DNA of 12,385 nucleotides from Pseudomonadota bacterium (GTDB lineage: Bacteria; Pseudomonadota; Alphaproteobacteria; Acetobacterales; Acetobacteraceae). Shown here piece after piece: positions 6,384 to 12,385 of the stretch. The number at the start of each line of letters is the position of its first letter. The stretch's first letter is position 1. A program made the translations under genes and the position numbers. The stretch is taken from positions 1 to 12,385 of the forward strand of contig JAJZVE010000065.1 of assembly GCA_021845835.1 (NCBI GenBank), in the 5' to 3' direction. The notes below the pieces were generated by a model. That model was given only the letters and a program-made list of their open reading frames with translations. It was not told the DNA's origin and did no database searches.

Positions 6384-7166
6384 TCATGCCGCCGCGCACC
6401 ACGTCTTCCAGGGCGCGCGGCCCGATTCCCACAGCGCCTGCAGATGCGTGCGGTCGCGCTGCGTGTCCATCGCGTGCCAGAATCCGGTGTGGCGATAGGC
6501 GGCCAGTTCGCCGTCGCGCGCCAGCCGCTCCAGCGGCGCCCGCTCCCACGGCGTCTCGTCGCCGTCGATGTAGTCCAGCACCGCCGGCTGCAGCACGAAG
6601 AAGCCGCCGTTGATGAAGGCGTTGTCGCCGGGCGGCTTTTCAGTGAACTGGACGACGCGCGTGCCGTCCATGACCAGCGCGCCGTAGCGGCCGGGCGGCA
6701 CCACGGCGGTGACGGTGGCGAGCCGCCGTTCACGCCGGTGGAACGCGACCAGCGCGCCGATGTCGATATCGGCCACGCCGTCGCCGTAGGTCATGCAGAA
6801 GCAGTCGTCGGGATCGAGGAAGCGCGCGAGCCGCTTGAGCCGCCCGCCGGTCATCGTCGCCTCTCCGGTATCGACCAGCGTGACGCGCCAGTCCTCGGCG
6901 GAGTTGCGGTGCGTGCGGATCTCGCCGCGTCGCAGGTCGATGGTCACGTCGGAGGCGTGAACCGCGTAGCTGGCGAAATACTGCTTGATCACGTCGCCGC
7001 GGTAGCCGAGTGCGACGATGAAGTCGCTGATGCCGTGCTGGCCGTAGAGGCTCATCACGTGCCACAGGATCGGCCGGCCGCCGATCTCGATCATCGGCTT
7101 CGGCCGCAGATGCGATTCCTCGCTGATCCGCGTGCCGCGCCCACCGGCGAGGATCACCGCCTTCAT
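6384..7166 (-). CDS. rfbF: Glucose-1-phosphate cytidylyltransferase
   Basis: A 260-residue cytoplasmic nucleotidyltransferase, close to the roughly 257 residues normal for RfbF. It makes CDP-glucose from CTP and glucose 1-phosphate, the entry step to CDP-3,6-dideoxyhexoses and related CDP-sugars. The N-terminus reads ILAGGRGTR (5-13), then SEESHLRPKPM (15-25), the nucleotide-binding and catalytic signature with the Lys of RPKP. Further on are TYGDGVADID with the metal-binding Asp, QFTEKP, FINGGFFVLQP and FWHAMDT, all typical of RfbF rather than of the dTDP-specific RmlA. Its ATG overlaps the stop of the CmcI-like gene in ATGA (7163-7166), so the pair is translationally coupled. After its stop there are 136 bases, holding the palindromic repeat, before the C-methyltransferase. 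No CDP-glucose 4,6-dehydratase (rfbG) is in the window, so the next pathway step must be encoded elsewhere. Identification is secure. Confidence 0.93.
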   Translation of the reverse strand: MKAVILAGGRGTRISEESHLRPKPMIEIGGRPILWHVMSLYGQHGISDFIVALGYRGDVIKQYFASYAVHASDVTIDLRRGEIRTHRNSAEDWRVTLVDTGEATMTGGRLKRLARFLDPDDCFCMTYGDGVADIDIGALVAFHRRERRLATVTAVVPPGRYGALVMDGTRVVQFTEKPPGDNAFINGGFFVLQPAVLDYIDGDETPWERAPLERLARDGELAAYRHTGFWHAMDTQRDRTHLQALWESGRAPWKTWCAAA

Positions 7167-7939
7167 GCCGCATCCCCGGCGCGGCGCAGGAAGGCGCGCG
7201 GCCAGTAGGTCACGCGCTGCCGTACCGCGCCTTCGTTGAACGGGAACGCCGGCTCCTCAACGCGGAACGCCGGGTTCGCCGCCAGAAAATCGTCGATCGC
7301 GCCGAGCGGGTTGTTCCACCCCCAGTCGGCGGCGCTGCGCGGCGCGCCGGCGAACGCGGCCATGATGCCATCGCACGCGACGATCAGGCCGCCCGGCGCG
7401 ATCAGCGGCGCATAGGCGTCGAGTTCGGCGCGCACGTGCGCGCGCGCGTGCCCGCTGTCGAGCACGACCAGCACGCGCTCGCCCGGCGCGATCCGCGCGC
7501 GCACCGCATCGAGCGTGGCCGGCGCGGCGGAGTCGCCCTCGATCAGCGCGATGCGCGGCGCCAGCGCGTGCGCGGCGAGGGCAGTGCGCGTTGCCGGCCT
7601 GATGTCGCGGTCGATGCCGATCACGCGCCCGCTGCCGGCCAGCGCGCACAGGCTGGCGTGGAACACCAGCGAACCGCCATGCGCGACGCCGGTTTCCACC
7701 ACCACGTCGGGCCGCTCCCGCCACAGCACCTCCTGCATGCGCAACAGGTCCTCGGGCAACTGGATCACCGGCCGGCCGAGCCAGGTGAAGCCATAGACGT
7801 ATTTCACGTCCCAGCCGCAGCGCAGCCAGGCGGCGGAAACCGCCGCGAAGGCGTCGTCGGTATCCATCCGGTATGTTGCGCGGGTGCCGTCGGCGCGTTC
7901 CACCCGCACCTCGCCGCGCGTCTCGTCAATTGTCAGCAT
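7163..7939 (-). CDS. CmcI-family SAM-dependent methyltransferase ('cephalosporin hydroxylase' family)
   Basis: A 258-residue protein of the CmcI / rhamnosyl O-methyltransferase family (Pfam 'Cephalosporin hydroxylase'). The pattern VYGFTWLGRPVIQLPEDLLRMQE (about 48-70) is typical of family members in polysaccharide clusters. The SAM-binding loop is ETGVAHGGS (82-90), followed by VIGIDRDIRP with the ribose-binding acidic residue. A VLDSGHARAHVRAEL segment then holds the conserved Asp/His residues that bind a metal in characterised relatives. Despite the family name, the likely role here is O-methylation of a sugar, given the overlap with rfbF and the nearby C-methyltransferase; that is inference. 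The ATG at 7939 has AGGA about 8 bases upstream, next to a hairpin at 7952-7978. It is cytoplasmic, with no membrane segments. The family call is firm and the acceptor is unknown. Confidence 0.85.
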   Translation of the reverse strand: MLTIDETRGEVRVERADGTRATYRMDTDDAFAAVSAAWLRCGWDVKYVYGFTWLGRPVIQLPEDLLRMQEVLWRERPDVVVETGVAHGGSLVFHASLCALAGSGRVIGIDRDIRPATRTALAAHALAPRIALIEGDSAAPATLDAVRARIAPGERVLVVLDSGHARAHVRAELDAYAPLIAPGGLIVACDGIMAAFAGAPRSAADWGWNNPLGAIDDFLAANPAFRVEEPAFPFNEGAVRQRVTYWPRAFLRRAGDAA

Positions 7940-7951
7940 CGACGTCCTGTC

Positions 7952-7978
7952 GCAGGCTGCCGTTGCGCGCCAGCCTGC
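7952..7978 (-). promoter_or_regulatory. Hairpin between the response regulator and CmcI-like genes
   Basis: GCAGGCTG (7952-7959) and CAGCCTGC (7971-7978) form a perfect 8-base-pair stem around an 11-base loop. In the - strand transcript it directly precedes the AGGA ribosome binding site of the CmcI-like gene. There is no following U-run, so it is not a standard terminator; it may tune translation or protect an mRNA end. Function is inferred from position alone. Confidence 0.4.
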
Positions 7979-8007
7979 CCGGCGGGGATTGACGAAGCGT
8001 TAGCGCG

Positions 8008-8367
8008 TCAGCCCAATTCGGCGCGCACCGCCGAGGCCAGTTCGTGCATATGGAACGGTTTCTTGAGGAAACGAACCACGATCGGCTGCGGCAGGAAATA
8101 GCCGGAGATGACGATCACCTTCAGCGTCGGCTGGCGCGCCCGCGCCAGTTCCACCAGTTCCAGCCCCGACATGCCCGGCATGCGCACGTCGGTGATGACC
8201 AGGCCGATGCCCGGATGCGTGACCAGCATCGACAGCGCTTCCTCGCCGCTGCCGGCCTGCCGCACGCCGTAGCCGAACTCAGCCAGTGTTTCGGCGAGAA
8301 TCTCGCGCACTTCCGGGTCGTCGTCCACGACGAGTATGTTCGGCGTCCCGGGATTCACGGTGGTCAC
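8008..8367 (-). CDS. Single-domain response regulator (CheY-like receiver)
   Basis: A 119-residue receiver domain with no output domain. The metal-binding acidic cluster is D15-D17 in VVDDDPEV, the phospho-acceptor is D60 in ITDVRMPG, the switch Ser is S88 in VISGY, and the conserved Lys is K103 in FLKKPF, so the domain looks fully functional. The start is a GTG at 8367, preceded by AAGGA with very short spacing; a second GTG at 8358 is possible and would shorten it by three residues. Its kinase and target are not in the window. Stand-alone receivers act through protein contacts or phosphorelay. The neighbouring GGDEF-EAL protein has no kinase domain. It lies 68 bases upstream of the CmcI-like gene on the same strand and may be the first gene of that transcript, though functional connection to the sugar genes is unproven. 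Confidence 0.92.
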   Translation of the reverse strand: MTTVNPGTPNILVVDDDPEVREILAETLAEFGYGVRQAGSGEEALSMLVTHPGIGLVITDVRMPGMSGLELVELARARQPTLKVIVISGYFLPQPIVVRFLKKPFHMHELASAVRAELG

Positions 8368-8686
8368 GGTTCCTTCACGTGCGCGCGCACTCTAGCAGGC
8401 GTCGGCAGCAAACCAAGCGGGTTGATGACGGGCGCCCGGCAGTTGGCTCCGGGGCAGCGCCGCCCCGTCCCATCACGTTTCGTTGAAGTCGGCCCCGGGA
8501 TGCTTCGCTGAACGGTTGCATCAGCGCGCCGCCTGCGCAACGGCGCGGGGCCGGTCAGGTGCGCCGCGCGCCCCGGAACTGCCGGCGCGGTGCGGCGTTT
8601 CCCAACACCACGCGCCGCACGGCGTCCCCCGCACGCATGGCCGGCAACCGCGATAACCGGTTCCCATGGCAGGCAGGTTGCTCGAA
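8368..8686. other. 319-base divergent intergenic region
   Basis: This region separates the leftward response regulator gene from the rightward AsmA gene. It holds a candidate leftward promoter (8389-8416) and a G/C hairpin, CGGGGC-6-GCCCCG (8450-8467). I found no convincing rightward promoter for the AsmA gene, no RNA gene and no small reading frame with a ribosome binding site and sensible composition. Its last 40 bases are very G/C-rich, with a weak 5-base inverted repeat at 8646-8662. Confidence 0.6.
8389..8416 (-). promoter_or_regulatory. Candidate promoter of the response regulator gene
   Basis: Read on the - strand, TTGGTT (8411-8416) and TAGAGT (8389-8394) are 16 bases apart. The TG two bases before the second hexamer gives an extended -10 element. 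Matches are 3 and 4 of 6. Transcription would begin near 8382, about 15 bases before the GTG start. This is tentative. Confidence 0.3.
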
Positions 8687-10669
8687 ATGGCCACGGTCAG
8701 GCTGCGTCCCTGGCACTATGTCGTCGCGGCGCTGCTGTGCGCGCTCGTCGTTCTGGTCGCGGTGTGGGACTGGGATTGGTTCATTCCCCCGGTCGAACGC
8801 ATCGCCTCCGCCAGGCTCGGCCGGCCGGCGCACATCCAGCACCTGCATGTCCGCATTGCGCGCAACCCGGTGCTGGAGGCGGATGGGGTGGTGGTGGACA
8901 ACCCGCCCGGCTTCGCCGCGCCCGGCCCGTTCGCGCGCATCGCCCGTCTGGCGGTGACGGTCAATGGCCCGGCCTATCTGCACGGGCGCGTGCTGATCGT
9001 CCCCTCGATCGAGGTGGACACGCCGGACGTGAACGCGACCGCCCTGCCGAACGGGCGCAACAACTGGACCTTCCCGTTCAGCGGCGTACCCGCCGGCGGC
9101 AAGTCGGGGTCGGGCGCGAAGATCGGCTATCTGCGCATCGCCGATGGCCACGTCCACGCCGTCGATCCCAGGTTGCAGGCCGATTTCCACCTCGATATCG
9201 CCACCCGCGAGCCGGGCGCGGGCCCTCCGGCGCAAGTGGTGGTGCAGGCCCACGGCACCTATGCCGGGCAGCCGATTTCCGGCCAGTTCGTCGGCGGCGC
9301 CTTGCTCACCCTGCGGGACGAATCCAACCCGTATCCGATCGATCTGGCCCTCGCCAACGGGGCGACGCACGTCCTGCTGCGCGGCACGGTGCAGGATCCG
9401 CTGGCGTTCGCGGGCACCAACCTGAAGGTCAACCTGTCCGGCGACAGCCTCGCCAGTCTGACGCCGCTGCTCGGCGTGCCGGCCCCCGCGACGCCGCCCT
9501 TTCGGCTGACCGGCGACGTGACCTACGCCGACCGGCACATCCGGCTGGAGCATCTGGCCGGGCAGGTGGGCAATTCCGACCTGGAGGGCGACATCGCGGT
9601 CGATCCTGGAACACAACGGTTTCAGGTGGCGGTCGACCTGCACTCGCGCCAGGTCGATCTGGCCGATTTCGCCGGCATGATCGGGGCCACGCCGGGCCGG
9701 GCCACGACCGCCGGCGAGACGCCGCAACAGCGGGCGGAGGCAGCGCGCGCCAGTGCCGGCCCGTGGCTGATCCCGCACACGCCGTTCGATCTGCCGCGGC
9801 TGCAGGCGGCCGACATGACGCTGCACTATCGCGGCGACCACATCGAGGGGAAGTTCATCCCGCTCGACGACCTGACCGCGGACGTGACCATCAAGGACGG
9901 CGCCGTGCATGCCCATCCGGTCAGCTTCGGCGTCGGGCGCGGCCGCATCTTCCTCGACATCACCGCCGACGAGGTGCGACCGCACGAACTGCATGCGCGC
10001 ACCGAGGCGGACTTCCGCAACGTGGACCTGGCGCGGCTGATGCGGGCCACGCACATGTTCGGCGGCGGCGGCCGGATCGGCGGCCATGCGCTGGTGGACG
10101 GCACTGGCGGCTCGATCTCGGGCATCCTCGGCCACGGCAACGGCGATCTGAAACTGTTCATGACCGGCGGCGACCTCTCGGCGCTGCTGGTGGACCTCTC
10201 GGGGCTGGAGTTCGGCAACGCGCTGCTGTCCGGACTCGGTCTGCCCAAAAAAAAGACCGAGGTGCGCTGCCTGGTCGCCGACTTTGCCCTGCGTGACGGC
10301 ATGCTCGACACGCGCACGCTGCTGTTGGACACCGGCGAGGCAAACGTTACCGGCAAGGGCAGTGTCAATTTGCGCGAGGAAGTTATCGACTACCAGTTGC
10401 GAACGCACGCCAGGCATTTCACCATCGGCTCGCTGCCCACGCCGATCGACATCACCGGCCACCTGAAAAACCCGACCATCCGCCCGGATGCGAAGGATCT
10501 GGCCGCGCGCGGCGCGCTGGCGGCGGGCCTGGGCGTGCTGCTGACGCCGCTGGCGGCGCTGCTGCCGACGATCCAGCTCGGCCTCGGCGAGGACAACGAT
10601 TGCGGCCAACTGATCCGCAGCGCCCAGGGCACGCCTGGCCCGGCCGATGCGCATGGCGCACCGCATTGA
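8687..10669 (+). CDS. AsmA-family envelope protein
   Basis: A 660-residue protein anchored by one N-terminal membrane segment (about residues 11-27, VVAALLCALVVLVAVW), with the rest in the periplasm. The start at 8687 is chosen because AGGCAGG lies about 9 bases before it; an in-frame ATG at 8666 has no such site. The first hundred residues after the anchor (PVERIASARLGRPAHIQHLHV, then NPPGF) match the AsmA N-terminal domain. The region around 480-600 (LSALLVDLSGLEFGNALLSGLGL, then ANVTGKGSVNLREE, then ITGHLKNPTIRPD) matches the AsmA C-terminal domain. AsmA-like proteins form long beta-rich grooves and are implicated in phospholipid traffic and outer-membrane assembly. The extreme C-terminus has a hydrophobic stretch (about 610-635) and the EDNDCGQLI ending common in the family. 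A run of eight A bases (10247-10254) encodes PKKK. No promoter was seen. It is followed by the DedA gene after 123 bases. Confidence 0.9.
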   Translation: MATVRLRPWHYVVAALLCALVVLVAVWDWDWFIPPVERIASARLGRPAHIQHLHVRIARNPVLEADGVVVDNPPGFAAPGPFARIARLAVTVNGPAYLHGRVLIVPSIEVDTPDVNATALPNGRNNWTFPFSGVPAGGKSGSGAKIGYLRIADGHVHAVDPRLQADFHLDIATREPGAGPPAQVVVQAHGTYAGQPISGQFVGGALLTLRDESNPYPIDLALANGATHVLLRGTVQDPLAFAGTNLKVNLSGDSLASLTPLLGVPAPATPPFRLTGDVTYADRHIRLEHLAGQVGNSDLEGDIAVDPGTQRFQVAVDLHSRQVDLADFAGMIGATPGRATTAGETPQQRAEAARASAGPWLIPHTPFDLPRLQAADMTLHYRGDHIEGKFIPLDDLTADVTIKDGAVHAHPVSFGVGRGRIFLDITADEVRPHELHARTEADFRNVDLARLMRATHMFGGGGRIGGHALVDGTGGSISGILGHGNGDLKLFMTGGDLSALLVDLSGLEFGNALLSGLGLPKKKTEVRCLVADFALRDGMLDTRTLLLDTGEANVTGKGSVNLREEVIDYQLRTHARHFTIGSLPTPIDITGHLKNPTIRPDAKDLAARGALAAGLGVLLTPLAALLPTIQLGLGEDNDCGQLIRSAQGTPGPADAHGAPH

Positions 10670-10676
10670 CTAAATT

Positions 10677-10692
10677 TCACGCAAGCGTGAAT
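10677..10692. terminator. Hairpin just after the AsmA gene
   Basis: TTCACG and CGTGAA pair around a four-base loop, giving a nearly perfect palindrome 7 bases after the AsmA stop codon. It is preceded by an A/T-rich AAATT, but no T-run follows on the + strand. It could be a weak terminator or processing site, or part of a mobile-element remnant. The bases are clear; the role is uncertain. Confidence 0.35.
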
Positions 10693-10712
10693 TCTCCCCC
10701 TGGCGAACTGGC

Positions 10713-10739
10713 CTTCCGGCGGGACATATAGCCCGGAAG
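10713..10739. repeat. Inverted repeat CTTCCGG / CCGGAAG in the AsmA-DedA gap
   Basis: Seven-base arms (10713-10719 and 10733-10739) flank a 13-base loop containing ACATATAG, an unusually A/T-rich string here. Together with the hairpin at 10677-10692 it makes the 123-base gap structurally dense. It might be an operator, an mRNA hairpin in the DedA leader, or the end of a decayed insertion sequence. Only the symmetry is directly supported. Confidence 0.4.
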
Positions 10740-10792
10740 TGAGACATCAACGCCCCTGTCGGCGCGGCCGACCCTGTCTGCGCTGAGCCGCG

Positions 10793-11371
10793 ATGCCGGG
10801 CATGTCCGTGGCAGCCTTGTTGGCACTCGCGGGGCAGGACCCGATGCTGCAGGCCGTCCTCATCATCCTCGGCACCTTCGTGCTGGAGGATGCCGCCACC
10901 GTGCTCGCCGCCATGCATGCGCAATCCGGCGCCATCCCGATCCCGCTCGCCCTGTGCTCGCTCTATGCCGGCATCGTGCTGGGTGATCTCGGCCTCTACG
11001 CGCTCGGCGCGCTGTCGGTCAGGCTGCCCTGGGTGGCGCGGGTGGTGCCGAAGCGGCGCATGCGCCAGGGGCGGGACTGGCTGGACGGGCGGGTGTTCCA
11101 GGTGGTGTTCATCAGCCGCTTCATTCCGGGCGCGCGCTTGCCGACCTATACCGCCTGCGGCTTCCTGGGGGCCGACTGGGGCCGCTTCGCGTTGGCCGCC
11201 GTGGTGGCGACGCTGATCTGGACGTCGCTGCTGTTCGGCATCTCGCTCAAGGTGGGGGCGCTGCTCATGGAATATCTCGGCGCCTGGCGCTGGGCGGGCG
11301 GCATCGGCTTCGCGCTGGTGGTGATCCTGCTCGGCCGCACCGCGGCGCGGCTGCAGGAGGCGCGGCGATGA
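10793..11371 (+). CDS. DedA/VTT-family membrane protein
   Basis: A 192-residue polytopic inner-membrane protein of the DedA (VTT, SNARE-associated) family, near the usual 190-220 residues. Hydrophobic segments lie at about 20-40, 50-75, 98-110 (re-entrant), 128-150 and 160-182. The family signature is FISRFIPGARLPTYTACGFLG from residue 106, with R109, P112 and R115 in conserved positions. An early acidic pair, E32-D33 in VLEDAATV, matches the conserved membrane-embedded acidic residues. DedA relatives are linked to flipping of phospholipids or undecaprenyl phosphate and to proton-motive-force maintenance. ATGs at 10793 and 10802 are both possible; neither has a clear ribosome binding site. 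The stop overlaps the ATP-grasp start in ATGA, so the two are translationally coupled. The AsmA gene just upstream suggests an envelope-lipid context, which is inference. Confidence 0.88.
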   Translation: MPGMSVAALLALAGQDPMLQAVLIILGTFVLEDAATVLAAMHAQSGAIPIPLALCSLYAGIVLGDLGLYALGALSVRLPWVARVVPKRRMRQGRDWLDGRVFQVVFISRFIPGARLPTYTACGFLGADWGRFALAAVVATLIWTSLLFGISLKVGALLMEYLGAWRWAGGIGFALVVILLGRTAARLQEARR

Positions 11372-12385
11372 AGGCCGCCACGCTGGCGCGCCCGGCACCG
11401 CCGCGCGCCGCCGAGCCGGTGGTGAGCCGTTTCGAATTCTGGCCGGACTGGGCCTTCTACGCGCCGATCGTGGCGCAATGGATCCTGCTCGGCCTGCGCT
11501 ACGGCGACCTGAGCCTGCCGACCGCGGCCAATCCGCACATCGAGCTCGGCGGCCTGTGCGGCGAGAGCAAGACCGCGATCCTCGATCAACTGCACGGCCC
11601 GGCGCGGGCCCTGCTCGCCCCGTATGTCCGCTTCGACCCCGGTACGCCGGAAGCGGCGGAGCGGACGATGGCGGCGGCCGGCCTCGCGTATCCGGTGATC
11701 GTCAAGCCGGACGTGGGCTGCAACGGCGCCGGCGTGCGGCTGCTGCACGACCGCGCCGGGCTGGCCGCGTATCTCGCGGCGTTCCCCGCCGATGCGCGGC
11801 TGATGCTGCAACGCTTCGTGCCCGACGAGGGCGAGGCGGGCATCTTCTATATCCGCCGGCCCGGCGAGGCGGCGGGGCGGATCACCTCGCTGACGCTCAA
11901 ATACCCGCCCTTCGTGGTCGGCGACGGCAAGCGCACGCTGGCGGCGCTGGTGCAGGACGATCCGCGGGCCGGCGTGATCCCGCACATGTATCTGCCGCGG
12001 CTCGGCGCACAGCGCGACCGGGTGCCGGCGTCGGGCGAGCAGGTGCGCCTCGTCATGGTGGGCAACCACTGCAAGGGCGCGATCTTCCGCGACGGCAGCG
12101 AGCAGATCACGCCGGCGCTGACGCGCGCGGTGGAGGCGATCGCGCGCGCGCTGCCGGAATTCCATTTCGGCCGGCTGGACGTGCGCTTCGACTCGCTCGC
12201 CTCGCTGCGGCGGGGTGAGGGGTTCACCGTGATCGAGATCAACGGCGTCGGCTCCGAGGCGACGCATGTCTGGGACGCGCGGGCGCGGCTGCGCCGGGCC
12301 TGGGCGGACCAGTTCTTCCACTACCGCATGGCGTTCGAGATCGGCCGCGCCCAGCGCGCGCGCGGCCACCGGCCAAGCGGCATCG
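11368..12385 (+). CDS. ATP-grasp protein, D-Ala-D-Ala ligase-like, 3' end outside the window
   Basis: An open frame of 339 codons starting at the ATG that overlaps the DedA stop, with no stop before the right edge. The N-terminus contains FEFWPDWAFYAPI and then TAANPHIELGGLCGESKTAI, a signature I recognise from a family often labelled D-alanine-D-alanine ligase or carboxylate-amine ligase. The ATP-grasp core follows: VKPDVGCNGAGVRLL from about 112 (Lys113 and the flexible glycine-rich loop), LMLQRFVPDEGEAGIFYIR as the adenine-side strand, and then LDVRFDS (270-276) with IEINGVGSEATHVWD (289-303), whose Asp/Glu290/Asn292 should bind magnesium. Such enzymes join a carboxylate to an amine through an acyl phosphate. 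True Ddl signatures are not evident, so the substrate is unknown. A peptidoglycan or lipid-linked substrate is possible given the coupled DedA gene. No membrane anchor or signal peptide is evident, although the WPDWAFYAPIVAQW stretch is hydrophobic. Confidence 0.85.
   Translation, partial: MKAATLARPAPPRAAEPVVSRFEFWPDWAFYAPIVAQWILLGLRYGDLSLPTAANPHIELGGLCGESKTAILDQLHGPARALLAPYVRFDPGTPEAAERTMAAAGLAYPVIVKPDVGCNGAGVRLLHDRAGLAAYLAAFPADARLMLQRFVPDEGEAGIFYIRRPGEAAGRITSLTLKYPPFVVGDGKRTLAALVQDDPRAGVIPHMYLPRLGAQRDRVPASGEQVRLVMVGNHCKGAIFRDGSEQITPALTRAVEAIARALPEFHFGRLDVRFDSLASLRRGEGFTVIEINGVGSEATHVWDARARLRRAWADQFFHYRMAFEIGRAQRARGHRPSGI

Noticed and set aside
4118..6613. Long open frame on the + strand (about 830 codons)
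   Set aside because: It crosses the SDR gene in another frame and then lies antisense to the C-methyltransferase, the palindromic repeat and part of rfbF. Composition is low-complexity Arg/Ala/Gly; it is a shadow frame.
8450..8467. CGGGGC/GCCCCG hairpin as a terminator
   Set aside because: It lies in the divergent gap, where no transcript is expected to end, and no T-run follows on either strand.
8555..10666. About 700-codon frame on the - strand opposite AsmA
   Set aside because: It has no recognisable motif and is Arg/Gln/Val/His-rich, while the + strand encodes a convincing AsmA protein with an anchor and both terminal domains.
11478..12218. 246-codon + strand frame inside the ATP-grasp gene
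   Set aside because: It is in a different frame from the ATP-grasp protein and is Arg/Ala/Gly-rich with no motif. The ATP-grasp frame is open from 11368 to the window end with clear domain signatures.
11146..12369. About 400-codon frame on the - strand opposite the DedA end and ATP-grasp gene
   Set aside because: The + strand carries coupled DedA and ATP-grasp genes with conserved motifs; the antisense peptide has none.

Overview
The window is GC-rich, tightly packed bacterial chromosome with strong G/C preference at third codon positions. Together with the gene content (a FeeM-type N-acyltransferase, a membrane GGDEF-EAL protein, AsmA, a DedA/VTT protein, a CmcI-like methyltransferase) this suggests an alphaproteobacterium, probably Rhodospirillales/Acetobacteraceae. 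That placement rests on protein resemblance and base composition only; there is no rRNA or tRNA to anchor it. No CRISPR array, complete insertion sequence or RNA gene was recognised.

Left part (1-5030, all + strand). The window opens in the 3' end of a DAO-type FAD oxidoreductase. A roughly 340-base non-coding region with the best promoter of the window leads into a FeeM/autoinducer-synthase-like acyltransferase (693-1553). A 153-base gap separates it from an 812-residue membrane protein with PAS, GGDEF and EAL domains, in which the cyclase, inhibitory and phosphodiesterase motifs are all intact (1707-4145). Near-identical TTGCGCAA palindromes sit about 62-65 bases before the inferred transcription starts of these two genes. 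This raises the possibility of a co-regulated pair linking an N-acyl signal to cyclic di-GMP. A classical SDR dehydrogenase follows (4272-5030).

Middle part (5027-8367, all - strand). Read in the direction of transcription there is a single-domain response regulator, a CmcI-like SAM methyltransferase, a glucose-1-phosphate cytidylyltransferase (rfbF) overlapping it by 4 bases, and a zinc-binding sugar C-methyltransferase. This is a fragment of a surface-polysaccharide locus aimed at a CDP-activated, probably methyl-branched, deoxysugar. The dehydratase and later enzymes such a pathway needs are absent. A 92-base palindromic repeat of a type scattered through many proteobacterial genomes lies between rfbF and the C-methyltransferase. 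The C-methyltransferase and the SDR converge so closely that their stop codons share bases.

Right part (8687-12385, + strand). An AsmA-family envelope protein is followed by a DedA/VTT membrane protein and a D-Ala-D-Ala-ligase-like ATP-grasp enzyme that runs off the right edge. The last two overlap by 4 bases and are surely co-translated. AsmA-like and VTT proteins are both linked to lipid movement in the envelope, so this looks like an envelope-maintenance group whose ATP-grasp member has no known substrate. The 123 bases between AsmA and DedA carry two inverted repeats and an unusual composition, possibly the relic of a mobile element.
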